Assembly: GCA_949316235.1 (NCBI GenBank)
Contig: OX438757.1
Coordinates: 9,790,657-9,854,656, forward strand
DNA from: Oegoconia quadripuncta
Lineage: Eukaryota > Arthropoda > Insecta > Lepidoptera > Autostichidae
DNA length: 64,000 bases
Direction: 5' to 3'
Position 1 is the stretch's first letter. Each line of letters starts with the position of its first letter. Positions 43,965 to 54,530 of this stretch are shown piece after piece. The notes beneath the pieces were generated by a model. The model did not search any database. It was given only the letters and a program-made list of their open reading frames with translations, and was not told where the DNA came from. Both the position numbers and the translations under genes were made by a program.

Positions 43965-44345
43965 GGCTAAGAATCCTTAGCCATTGCTGCTAATTTCATA
44001 GGTCTAGTTCATAAATGATTAGTTGCGTGTGCTAAAGGATTTAACTGCTGCAACGAGGAAAAGTTAATCATTATTGCGAAACTTGATGACTTCTTTAGTT
44101 AAGACAGCTAAGATTACAGAGCCACAGCTGCTTATTTCTTGGGTCTAGTACTTAAATAATTGGTTGCTTATGCTAATAAATTAACTGCTACAACAAATAA
44201 AAGTTAATTATTACTGCGAAATAAATGACTTTTTGTTTAAGACGGCTAACATCCCTTAGCCATTGCTGCTAATTTCATAGGTCTAGTACTTAAAATATTA
44301 GTTGGCAGTGATGAAACTTTACATATCATCACTAAATAAATACCA
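43965..44345 (+). repeat. ~140-bp tandem array, 2.7 copies
   Basis: CTTAGCCATTGCTGCTAATT with TCATAGGTCTAGT at 43,976 and 44,257, and the diverged AGCCACAGCTGCTTATTTCT with TGGGTCTAGTACTTAAA at 44,119. AACTGCTRCAACRARKAAAAGTTAATYATTA follows each. Confidence 0.8.
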
Positions 44346-44589
44346 AAAATTGCTAAAAAAAGTCTCAAAAATTTGCTACAGTTGCTAAAACTGGCCAAAA
44401 TAAATTTGTCGGATTGCTAAGGTACTTTCGTTATTAGGTTTAATTTAATTAGCTAGCACTGCTAATTTCGCCCAGCTAAAAACTTTTTCCTGTAGTTGCT
44501 AATCTCTTGCCTATCCGTATAGTTTGGAAGATTTTTAGCTAACAGTACCCAATTTTAGCTGTGGTATCTAATCTGTTCTTTGAGTGTAT

Positions 44590-44950
44590 ATGCAGCATGA
44601 ACACACACACACTTACACTCACACACACACACACAAAACACGACATTGCGAAATTCATACATACGACGATTATTTGACATTAATTTGACCAATTTTTTAT
44701 TTTAATATTACTTATTGACAAAATTATTTATTATTATTTAGTTTGTCTCATATTAATTTTTTACCTCTAGATTGTATAATGATTATTATTTAAAACTGAC
44801 TTTCCACCTAATTATTTTTTTTAAGAGAATTGTAATGAAAAATGAGAATCTGTAATTGGCATGACTTTGGCTTGTAAATTTTGTGTAATATTTTTTATAA
44901 TAATGCTGTTGATTCTGTATTATCAATAAAATAAAAAAAATAAAAAAATG
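44590..44950 (+). repeat. LINE 3' UTR with (AC)n and A-rich tail
   Basis: (AC)n at 44,602-44,635, AT-rich spacer, TTGTAAATTTTGTGTAATAT, then TCAATAAAATAAAAAAAATA ending near 44,948. A polyadenylation signal followed by an A-rich tail indicates a retroposed 3' end inserted between the satellites and the right terminus. Confidence 0.55.
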
Positions 44951-45122
44951 AACCTTTACATACACGCGCTACTCAAAGCAGCGATACAATCGCGATGCAA
45001 ACGCGACAAAGCATCTATGCAAACACGATACAGCATCGATGCAAATGTGTGTGTGCAATCATGAATTGATACAAATGTTTGTTAATCTCTGGCGTCGCGA
45101 TGCAGTCGCGCGGTTGTTAAAC
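44950..45122. repeat. Subterminal repeats next to the right TIR
   Basis: Variants of GATACAGCATCGATGCAAA: GCGATACAATCGCGATGCAA, GACAAAGCATCTATGCAAAC, GATACAGCATCGATGCAAAT and TCGCGATGCAGTCGCGCGG. Clustered subterminal repeats are typical binding sites for transposases of hAT and PIF/Harbinger-like elements. Confidence 0.6.
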
Positions 45123-45165
45123 GCGCGTTTGTATCGCTGCAAAATGTCGCCGTGTGTAAGTGGCC
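45123..45165 (-). repeat. Right terminal inverted repeat of the 13.2-kb element
   Basis: Complement of the left terminus at 35 of 43 positions, directly followed by TTA. Confidence 0.75.
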
Positions 45166-45179
45166 TTAGGTCTCTAAAC

Positions 45180-45900
45180 CTAAACTCTAAATTTTCACGT
45201 GACTATGGAGGAGGCGCCGATTTTAAGTCATGGGCTGAAACTGCGTTAAACGGACGCCCGCGCGGCTTCATACAAAAATACGTCCGTCGTTGGAAAGCGG
45301 GCCCTGTGCCCGCGCAACAAAGTCCGCCTACGTGGCACTGACAGGTGCGCGGGAGAAAGCGCGGGCCCCGCCAGCGGTTAGTGTGCATCGTCCCAGCAGC
45401 GCCACGATCTCCGATCCGATTGGCAAGTATTAGACTACATTTAGTCAATATTTTTGCAAATCGTGTAAAAATCGTCTTGACTTTTTCACTTCACAGGCTC
45501 AGGAAATATAGGGGAGGGATCTGGTTGCGCTTCTGGGATGACGTCGTTCCAGCAGCGCCACAGCTATATCTCATTAATTGTAATACATATCGTAAATCTG
45601 ATTACACTAAGATTTTGTCTTGATTACACTAAGCTGAACTACCACCGCGAACACCACTAAATAAGGAAGTCGCGCTGCTGGGTTGACGTCGTCCCGGCAG
45701 CGTCACAGCTGGATCTCAGTAATTACAATTTTATACTGAAATCTGATTGCACACAGATTTAGTCTTTGTTTTTTAATGAACGGTAAAATTGAAAAATCTA
45801 CAATTCAGATTTTTAATTTATCCACGTGTAGTTTAGACTTTATTGCACCGAGAAGTCATCCCAGCAGCGCGACGCAGTACAGCAATATCCGGGCGCCTGT
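45180..45900. repeat. GC-rich tandem array with GTCGTCCCAGCAGCGCCAC motif
   Basis: The motif occurs near 45,389, 45,542, 45,688 and 45,857 (spacings ~153, 146, 169). After it come CAGCTATATCTCATTAATTG / CAGCTGGATCTCAGTAATTA and AAATCTGATTRCAC blocks in the middle copies, and CATTTAGTCAA with TGTAAAAAT in the outer ones. 45,200-45,420 upstream is strongly GC-rich. The open frames reading VPAAP at each motif have no further coding evidence. Confidence 0.65.
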
Positions 45901-46755
45901 CGACAAACTGAGTGCATCAACATTTAGTCAAATCGTAGCGAACCCCTGTAAAAATGTGATTACTAGTAAAGCACAGATACATTCCGAAAAATAAGCCTTT
46001 AATTCCATAACTCATACAAATAATACATACGAGGAGAAAAGTTATTTCTTTCAGACAGGGTGAATTTTGCAATTACAAAATTAACATTTGCATTTGAAGA
46101 GGCTAGGAACAAAAAGTGATAAGTCGCTATAACATTTCCAAATGAGCTGGTCGCTCGCTTGTTTCAAAATTGATATGTTTGAAACGTTTGAAATGACTGA
46201 TCCATGAAATGTGTTGATCCATTTTACTAGCAGTTGGTTTTGTCTGTCGTGTCATGTTATGCCAAATGTGACACCAACAGCCAACCCCGCAGCTGTGCAT
46301 TATGTAGATATTCCTAAATTCAGATTATAAGCGACAGCTATTTAGCTGGCCTCTAATAGAAATATATCGTAGTATTCTCTATTTATAGCAACCCTTTTAT
46401 GTTAATTCAGCACAAACGGTTTTATAATTGTATTTCTAACAATAAGCCTATTAGTTATTTCATTTTATTGTGATCAAGAGTCCAATTTCCAAGGCTTGTT
46501 CAGTTTTCTATTGTTCTGATGAAACTGATTACAATGCTAATAAGCTGCTTTTGAATAAACCTCGATGAGGTTTTGTTTACTCTGTTTTTTCATTAATGTC
46601 TGCACTAATAATAAATGTTTTATTTATAATATTTAAAAATAATAGTTTCTTTAGTTTATTTGAGCTCGAATACTAGCGCTCATCAAATTTAAATACTAAG
46701 TAGATACGTAATGATATCGGCTAGAGTAGTTTCATTAATGTGTAAATAATAAAAA

Positions 46756-46850
46756 AAACTAAAAGCCGTCTATTAAAAGCTTTAATAGAACTACCGCGCT
46801 TGATTGACTTTACATTTGTATTAAAGCTTTTAATAGACGGGTTTTAGTTT
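46756..46850. mobile_element. 95-bp hairpin MITE
   Basis: AAACTAAAAGCCGTCTATTA to TTTAATA at 46,787 pairs with 46,819-46,850 with one mismatch over ~32 bp. The loop is 31 bp. 45,900-46,750 shows no feature. Confidence 0.85.
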
Positions 46851-46911
46851 CCAAATGGAATCAATATGGTGCCCGTGAATTTTTTTTGAGGACTAATAAA
46901 AAAATTCTGAT

Positions 46912-47460
46912 TATCTAGATGATAAGAATGCATGGACATGAATCGCTCGCCAATATTCAGTCTACTATTTCCTTTTTTCTTTGTTGGATCTTTAAATTGT
47001 ACAAATACTTATTTAATAAAAGCAACTTCAGAGTTTTGCAGTGTGTAATTTTGGCACTTATAAGAATAGAACCAACCCATCTTATCCTGTGGGTAGTCGT
47101 AAAAGGCGACTCAAGGGTTTCCCCCAAAAACATCTAAAAAAGTTTATCTGTCCTGTCGCCAGGGGGTGAGCCTATCTTCTTAAGATGTCACGTATGCATT
47201 TCTGTATATTTCGAGGGTGAACCGTGGATGTTGTTTCAAACATGAATCTCTTAATGTTTGGAACACCCAAAAGTTTTAATTTGTGAAATCTCTGACCACG
47301 CCGTTTGGGATAAAGGTCAAGATTTTATGGATGTATGTTATGTAACTCCTGAGTTTCTTGCTCCTTCTTTTCTGAAGAGTGAATGAGCGGTAATTGTATG
47401 TCGTAACGTTTTCAGACGTTACTTTCATAACTTACACAATAAAACTTTTTTGATTTAATT
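46912..47460 (+). repeat. LINE 3' end split by a GTAAAAGGCGACT-family insert
   Basis: 46,912-47,020 and 47,355-47,455 match successive parts of 11,512-11,726 (GATAAGAATGCATGGACATG, AAAAGCAACT; then CTCCTGAGTTTCTTGCTCC, GAATGAGCGGTAATTGTATG). The segment between (about 47,040-47,350) is the other family (GTCGTAAAAGGCGACT, GTGAACCGTGGATGTTG), so it inserted later. Confidence 0.6.
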
Positions 47461-48960
47461 TAAGGGTAACTGCTGGCAGGCCGGTTGGTCCTTTCCAGCG
47501 ATACTGTGCGGGGGAGCGAGCCCGCGAGAGCGAGGGGAGGGTTAGCCGATATAATGCTCGTGACTCCATAACAAATTCAAAAGAATTTAATAAAGAACAT
47601 ACATAGATTGCTAAAATTAAATCCTTTTCGACTTACCATAGTAGAGTAAAAAGTGATGGGCAGCGAAGCAACTTCCAAAAAAAAATTTTAATATTATACC
47701 TAGCCAAATCTATGGTGGTAAAATAAATAGAACCCCATTTCTAGGCTTTTCCTTATTACGTCAAAGACCAACATAGCTGGTTAATAGTTTTGTACGGCGT
47801 ACTATTATATATGTATATAATATATTTAGTATTTGCAATAGTACGATTACAAAACCTTGGTATAATACCAAGTTCCAACGCAAAATCAGATACCTACCAT
47901 CCTGGTCACTAGCTCATAAAATATGCTACGTCGTGTAGGCATTCATGAGATTAATTTAGGTTAATAGAATGATGCTGCAGGGCATATCAAGGAGTACTGA
48001 TAGCTAATATTTCTACGTACAGTCCTAAACAAAATGGATTATTTATTTTTTCTATAAAACAAGCACCTTAAACCTTAAGATACGATCTACTAGCATGTGA
48101 AGTGAATTCAAGAAAAGGCATATGCGATGAGACATTTGATTTCGTGGAAACTACTATCTATTGTGGGGGCATCGCGATGGTATTCAGATAAAGTAATTAA
48201 CAAAAAAGCTATTGGATGGATTTTTTGAGATTGAGACAAAAACCTATTGAGAAAGGACCATTCAACAAATCCAATTCAGGTTGGGAATTTCCAAATACTT
48301 TTAGTTTGACTGTACATAGTGAAGCTCTTACATCATTAATTAAGGAGCTACAGGGGCAGCTGTTACAGGAAATAGGTGTACCAAGCCTACGAGATCGATA
48401 GCCGCAGTAAATTGGACACCCGCTGATTTCCGTCACCAAATGAGATTTTGGTCACGCTGGGAATTAGAATGCTGTTTGCCTCTACAATTTCATAAACGCT
48501 AACGGTGCATAAGTACTATTCCCAATATCGATTGCACCCTAGCGTGTGACTGTTTAGCTCATTCCTCCCTCGACAACATGAAATGACTAAGTATAAGAAA
48601 TGGGCCACATACTCGTATTACGCTATTAATTCTATCTATAGAGTCACCCGATCCTTCTCGGAGAGGACTATTCCAAGAAAGCTTGCGAACTCGAAACCAT
48701 TTTATATATATGTATAGTGTGCCCCTTTTAGCTATGGTTTTCAAATTTTCAAAATTTGTCAACCATTAGAGAGAGGATTGTCTCGAAGCCCTTCCTTTTT
48801 TATGAAATAATTACATCGATGCTGCCTGGTTTACGGGGCGTTTTGTGTTGTACTTGTGAGTCAAGAAAAGTAAAAAAGCTGCTCGTGCAGTTTTTTTTTT
48901 GGTAAAAACACCTGCTTTGAACAAATTTTAACGTAAATCGTCTACATCAGCGAGTGGCTT
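47460..48960. other. No recognised gene
   Basis: One frame at 48,216-48,401 reads TVHSEALTSLIKELQGQL and is somewhat protein-like, but I cannot name a family and there is no supporting context. A GC-rich spot, GGGGGAGCGAGCCCGCGAG, lies at about 47,511. Confidence 0.4.
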
Positions 48961-48967
48961 TTAGCGT

Positions 48968-49150
48968 GATTTTGAGAGAGCTGTCATCTGAAATGAAGAT
49001 CTTCATCAACATCTTTCATTCCTGGTTAAGACACGACTAGTCTACGGTGAGTAGTTTTCGAAATTTTACCGTATTAAATTTTGACAGCTGTCTTCCGAAA
49101 TGAAGATCTCACCGACACCTTTCATTTTGGTAAAGACACGACTACTCCAG
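48968..49150. repeat. Direct repeat pair, ~105-bp period
   Basis: AGCTGTCATCTGAAATGAAG, ATCTTTCATTCCTGGTTAAG and ACACGACTAGTCTACG at 48,980-49,040 recur as AGCTGTCTTCCGAAATGAAG, CCTTTCATTTTGGTAAAG and ACACGACTACTCCAGG at 49,085-49,150. Confidence 0.8.
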
Positions 49151-51065
49151 GCTTAACATTCCTAATGGACTAAAATCATGTATGAAAACAAAATTTTACA
49201 GGACGGGCTTAATAATTTTTGCTTAGCTTTATGGCGATAGTAGCAGAAAACGCGAAAGCTGTGATATTTTAAAAGAAGTATGTATGTGTAATAACTGCGT
49301 GTAAGGTATTGATGTGATGTAAACAACTTAGAGCTGTAATGATGGTGAATCGAATACTTTTCGATTGTTAAAATTTTAAGATCGCAGTAAAACAAAATAC
49401 AGATGCAGCATATCATTTCGCTAGTACAGTCGCGTTCGAAAGCATATAAAATTAAATTACATTATTTCAATAAATAATGGTAAAAACATAGGTTTGTTAC
49501 TTGAAATATATGTATACACGGTGTTACAAAAATACCCGTAAAGCTGAAAGGGTGTTAAAGGAGCCCTTGTCAAGAGTCTATTAACAATATATGAAAACCG
49601 TGGTACAATATTATGACTTACTGAAAAATTTATTATGTTTAATAAAAACTTTAATATCTTAAGCTTAAGCTTCTAAATCGCATATATACGTTTCCATTTT
49701 AACTTGTTTGTTATAGAGTCGTGTTTTTGTTTCTTTAATTAGTTGGTTACCTGTGACTTTTATTGAAACCGCACTTCCAATCCCTCGTAGTCTGTCGTAA
49801 GAAGTTCCTTTATTTTCTCTTAGATACCACTTTTATTTTCTCGTAAACTGGTCATACGTTGGAAATTGGATATACGTGTTCAGGTTTCATGGTAATGATC
49901 GCGTTTTACGTTTGCACTAACTTGCGCTTCATGTCTTTTATTGTTTGTTAGAATTCTTAACATTCCATTACCGTGTTTGATTTGCTTCTGTAACGATCCG
50001 TTAAATGCTAAACATCATTATTTAGTAGCTTTCAGGTTTCAAGCCACAAATTTATGATAGTCGTTCATTAGAGATTTGTTCTTATCACGTAGGGCTCTTC
50101 CCCACGCGAATACCTAAGTGTATGGGCGAAATTGACCCGCAAAACGTAGGTACCTCATTAATGTTTTCAAATGGTAAGAAAACAAAACCATTATATCGTT
50201 TTGTAGGGGTTCTCGTCGTGAAATACACTCCCACGATTGGCAGTAAATTGGTTACAACTGGAAAAATACGGGTGACTTTAGACTTTTTTCTACTACTCCT
50301 ATTTATAGATCTTTAGTTGGTACCTATATGATTACATTATTACAAGTTATAGAAGCCCTAGTCTTCAATATATTTAAATCGCCACGTTGTAAAAATCGTA
50401 GTCTCTCTCGAGCGTTTTATAAATTTTTAAATTTTAGTTATTCTAAAGATAGGAACTTATCTATTAGTTTCTTCTCAAATAAGGAAAGAAAGCAATTCAT
50501 TTTAAGAGGGTTTATCCAACACGTCATTCCGTACAAACTTCCAAGTCCAAATTTTCCAAAATCTATAAGCCGATTTGAATGAAACACTATATGTATATGC
50601 AGGATACAAAATATCGTGCCCTAATTTAGTTTCAATAACCTTTTTCGAAAATTTTCTCTACTAACTTTTTAGATCTATACGTGCTTTATACGTATAAAGT
50701 TTCATTAGAATCGGTCTATTCAATTCGAAAAATTTGGACTAGAAAGTTTGTAAGCAATACCGTGCGGGAATCCCTGCTAACATTGCGATTTGCAAAGAGA
50801 CCATTTCCTATAACAATAAAAACGTATAGCGGTTTAGTATAGTCCCATATTTGTTCTTCGCTTGTAAAAAGGTATAATACATATTATGGGATAGCACTTG
50901 AGCTCGAAGATTTATTGACAACCCAAATGAAAGGCAGACGTATATCATGCGTAATACACGACTATTTTCGTATTTTACGAGCCGTTTTACTTAAGGGAGA
51001 AATTGAACGCAATTTTACCAGATGTTCTTAAATATGACCAACACTAAGGGGTAAATAAGATCAAC
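49150..51065. other. No recognised gene
   Basis: AT-rich sequence. 50,520-50,730 has traces of the interspersed class with CGATTTGAATGAAAC and TTTCATTAGAATCGGTCTAT, as found in SINE/LINE tails. Nothing else. Confidence 0.45.
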
Positions 51066-51069
51066 CAAA

Positions 51070-51150
51070 AGGTATATAAAACCTTCTTGCTCTTCACTTT
51101 AAGAGTTATGTTCTTGTAGGTGGAGTAATGCCCACGCCTCTCTGATTCCA
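51070..51150 (+). repeat. AGAGCTATGCTCTTGTCGG repeat family
   Basis: CTTCTTGCTCTTCACTTTAA, GAGTTATGTTCTTGTAGGTG and GAGTAATGCCCACGCCTCTC align with 37,735-37,800. Confidence 0.6.
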
Positions 51151-51284
51151 CCATGTTCGGTATGTTGACTACATACTGGTGGATTCCCTCCGCACGTCAA
51201 GTAGTCAGAAGATGAAATGACGATGGTATAAGATTATGTAATTCCAAGTATTCTTCAAAATAATAATCTTATCTCTCTCTCTCT

Positions 51285-51700
51285 CTTAAGCGACTTCAGA
51301 ACTTCCTTCCTTTGAAATCTAAAATTATACTTTCACAAACTCTTCTTCTCCCCAAACTCGACTACGCTGATGTCTGCTATTTGGATGTGACTGAGGAGTT
51401 GCTAAATTAGCTTGAGCGCCTACCAAATCTTGCCAGTTGTTTTATTTTAGGATTGCGTAAATATGACCATGTATCTGCGTTTCGCGCTCAGCTAAAATGG
51501 CTCCACATCGGACTTCGGCGCAATGTGCACATCCTCTCCTTCCTATATAACATCCTCAAAAATCCCGCTGCTCCTGATTATCTGCTTCCCGCTTTACTTT
51601 TGGAGGTAATTCTCTCACATTTGGGGTTGCGGAAGTTTCTCTTTTACATGCCTATTAAATCATTTATGAGATGCGTAGACCATCGAGCTCAGGGGTAGTG
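51285..51700 (+). pseudogene. LINE ORF2 C-terminal fragment (part 1)
   Basis: One frame reads FLPLKSKIILSQTLLLPKLD, YADVCYLDVTEELLN, a stop, LRKYDHVSAFRAQLKWLHIG, LRRNVHILSFLYNILKNPA and PDYLLPALL. The words KIILxQTLLLPxLDYADVCY and LRKYDHVSxFRxxLKWL are characteristic of the thumb/C-terminal part of Jockey/CR1-type ORF2. One stop and a degenerate end. The C-terminal segment at 52,255-52,470 in the same direction probably belongs to the same copy, separated by ~550 bp of unrelated DNA at 51,700-52,250. Confidence 0.75.
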
Positions 51701-52254
51701 GACTGTATCTTTAATGGTGAAATATAGCGAATCGTTTATACTAAATTGCACTTGTAAATAACTCGATGGAAGAAATGAACGCAGCTGCCCGCGTGGTGTA
51801 TATGGAATGGAGAGAGTACTGCTGCAACTAGGATAAGAACATGCACACTTACTTGATCTTCCCTTTTTAACCCTCGGATTTCAATCATCAAGGGCAGCGT
51901 CAGCTGTGAGTGACCCATGACCAGGTCGCGAAGATACCACGAATTAGGGGCGAAATTCACCCCAAAAACACAGCACCGATGCTATTACAGGTTTATTAAA
52001 GTTTATAGGGTTGGAAATGGCGAATTAATCTTATAATATTAATATAATCTGAATCGAAGCACGCGCACGCGGTTAGCATTGACCGTCCATCATTAGAACT
52101 AACACGTAGTTAAGCGAGTGAGTGCGCTAGCTTTATGCAAAAGTATGCATGTAGGAGAGGGATAGATGCATAGGAATTAAGATAATTACAAGTGCAATTC
52201 AATTTTAACGAATAGAGTAATAGCTATAGATTCAATATCGAACAACTTTATTCC

Positions 52255-52740
52255 CCCTCCTGATGTTCCTAGGCGATCCTGCATCACATAAAACCCTTGC
52301 CTGTCCTAGAGCCACCACAAACTTTCTATTTCAATCCTTCAGTGTTCAAGCAGCTATGATGTGGAATAAACTGTCAAAATTGATTCAGGACAGCCCTTCA
52401 ATTGCAATATTTAAGAAAAGGCTAAAGGAGCATTACCTCTTTCGTGATATTATTTTGTGTATGTAGGTTTATAATATATATATTATGTTATGTATATATT
52501 TCGCAGTAGGTCCATGTAATATATTTAGTGTAAGTTTATTATTTGGTTATCTTTTCTTTTTTATTAGTTTTATTATTCGTTGCAGGATTTTTTCTTTTGC
52601 ACACAATTTGCTGCTAAACCCCAAATTTACTCAGTTGCTAATCTCTTAAAGAGATAAGTCCACCTTTGTACGTGACCTATTGTTTGTACTCTGTTTGTGC
52701 CTAGTGTTATTGTAATATTTTGGTGCAATAAATAATATAA
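52255..52740 (+). pseudogene. LINE ORF2 C-terminus and 3' UTR (part 2)
   Basis: 52,263-52,466 reads RATTNFLFQSFSVQAAMMWN, KLSKLIQDSPSIAIFKKRLK and EHYLF before the stop, the typical end of Jockey/CR1 ORF2. The 3' UTR holds TTTTGCACACAATTTGCTGC and a TGGTGCAATAAATAATATAA end. The inverted copy at 54,235-54,530 has the same coding and UTR words. Confidence 0.75.
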
Positions 52741-52779
52741 TAATAAATATTTCGGACACTTACACCAATCACCTAGTCT
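52736..52779 (-). repeat. SINE family A, 3' end only
   Basis: AATATTTCGGACACTTACAC followed by CAATCACCTAGTC is the complement of the 3' end of 9,921-10,155 with one difference. It joins the LINE tail directly. Confidence 0.7.
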
Positions 52780-52851
52780 TTTTTTTTTTATTAAAAACTT
52801 GTTTCGCGTCTCAAACTAAGTTGACATTATTTCCTAGAATTATTGCCTGCA

Positions 52852-52984
52852 GGGCTAGCATGATCCGTAGTCTCTACAATGACACATGATAGAAGCTTGC
52901 TATCACGTTCATGCTTTAAATAAGTAGGAGAGACGCAAAGCTTGTCTCGCGTCTATATACAGAGACTACGGGGCATGCTAGCCC
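52852..52984. mobile_element. 133-bp MITE, GGGCTAGCATG termini
   Basis: GGGCTAGCATGATCCGTAGT and the complement of the right end, GGGCTAGCATGCCCCGTAGT, match at 18 of 20 positions and continue with CTCT. AG-rich flanks make the target duplication unclear. Confidence 0.75.
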
Positions 52985-53860
52985 AGTTGGTGTAATAATA
53001 CAGGGTGTTTCTTTTCTCAAAATCAACTGGTTCGAATGCAGTAGCTTTAGTTTTATCAAATGCTTTTAACCTTTTTCTCTATTCCCTATTCGGATATGGC
53101 CATCCACGCCCACTTGAAAAAATTACCAGTATACATATATAGGTGTTATAATAAATTAACACCCACTCTACAGCGAGCTCAGTTATTAATGAGTTTTCTT
53201 CGACAAGTTTGGAAAATTTAAACCTTTTATATTACAAACCAAAGTTGATGGCCTCTGACATTTCACCTGTCAGAACCACCAAAACTTCACCAATTTTCAA
53301 TACTTCGAGTAACAAACAAACAATAATGTTGGTCGTTAACTATAATCCAACTTACAAGTAACAAGAAGCAACAACTTTGTGACATTAATCAATTTCATCA
53401 CAAAGTTATAATCATTTATGCTCCAAATCGCGGTATCACTAGCTACCTACTTGCTATCAAGGAAGTACTTGTCCATCACTGGTCCATCCTTAAATTGAGG
53501 GAAAATTTCTCCAAAATGCTCTCTTAACGATATTATTATTATATTAATTAACGCTGAGAATCAGAAGCCGGCGTTGCTGCTATTAATAAAAGCCTTTTCA
53601 TTTAAATGGAAAAACTTTATCAGCTTTTGCTGATAATGCCTTCTTTTGAAGTGATACTGATGTTTCTGGATTGATAATTTTATTATGGTGCTTAAAATTT
53701 TCAAGGACGATCTAAATAACTTTTTAATTGTTCACAATCTATAACAAACTTAATTTTGCGGTCGGTCGGTCGCATTTAGGTGCTTCGATAATTGTTGGTA
53801 CTGATAGCTAACAATGATAATATTTTTTTTTATTTAAAGCTTTTGTTTAACTTCACCTGT
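52985..53860. other. No recognised feature
   Basis: AT-rich unique-looking DNA. No domain or repeat partner found. Confidence 0.45.
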
Positions 53861-53864
53861 CTCG

Positions 53865-54055
53865 GTGTAATCACATATTGACCCACTTTCCGATGTTCAC
53901 TTGAGCTGAAATTTTGCATATGTAAACCGGATGACAATGCAATAATATGGTATTACTGCTGCTTTAATAATGAAGCCGGAGGGCCAGCTCTGTAATAAAA
54001 CAATGCAACCACATCGAGTTTGCGGGTTCGTTCGTTTGTCTTGGCAAGTAGATGG
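53865..54055. repeat. Dispersed repeat, family shared with 695-870
   Basis: CTTGAGCTGAAATTTTGCAT, ATGTAAACCGGATGACAATG, ATATGGTATTACTG and AATGAAGCCGGAGGG follow the same order as the copy at 695-870. Confidence 0.5.
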
Positions 54056-54234
54056 CATGGTGGAAGGTAGGAAATGGCACAATACGCTTAGTACAACTTA
54101 GAAATGGACACTTTGCTTGGTACAACCTTCGAATTCGGATTTGTTTCTTATCTTTCTGTGTACTAGAATAGTTATGGTAATGATCAGAGTCTCATTATGG
54201 AGCATAAAGATAGCCATAGCCAATCTGAGCATTA

Positions 54235-54530
54235 AAGTAGGAAAGGGTGTAAATTTGGGGTTAAGCAGCAAATTGTGTGCAAAAGAATACTAACAATATG
54301 TATCAAATATGTATGATATAAGTACCTACGTAAATGATACTAGATAGAATAATAATAAATAAATAATACACAACATTTACATATAATATATACAGAATAA
54401 TATCATGAAAGTTGGGAGAGGTAATGCTCTTTTAACCTTTCCTTGAATACTGCAATAGGTGGGCTGTCCTGATATGATCTTGACAGTTTATTCCGCATCA
54501 TAGCTGCGCTTTCAACTATTCCGATTCTGG
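54235..54530 (-). pseudogene. LINE ORF2 C-terminus and 3' UTR, inverted copy
   Basis: On the minus strand the coding words AAMMRNKLSRSYQDSPPIAV and FKERLKEHYL are readable, followed by a UTR with TTTTGCACACAATTTGCTGC. It is the inverted relative of 52,255-52,740. 54,535-55,365 has no feature. Confidence 0.7.

Larger units (their letters stand above)
31960..45165 (+). mobile_element. 13.2-kb TIR-bounded composite element with decayed cargo gene
   Basis: Ends are 43-bp inverted repeats, 35/43 identical (left begins GGCTGCTTACACATTGCGAC, complement of right begins GGCCACTTACACACGGCGAC). TTA lies on both sides (31,957-31,959 and 45,166-45,168). The interior has four satellite-like arrays, two LINE pseudogene pieces, LINE tails and a broken plus-strand spliced gene. 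GG start plus TTA duplication fits the PIF/Harbinger superfamily. I find no DDE transposase or MADF/Myb partner gene inside, so it would be non-autonomous. It could instead be chance pairing of ends from two smaller elements of the same family. Confidence 0.55.

Noticed and set aside
45345..45623. 92-codon frame with repeated VPAAP
   Set aside because: The repetition comes from the 150-bp DNA array and other frames are equally open; no independent coding evidence.
48216..48401. 61-codon protein-like frame
   Set aside because: Somewhat coding-like wording, but an antisense frame is also open and I cannot tie it to any family. Mentioned only in the region note.
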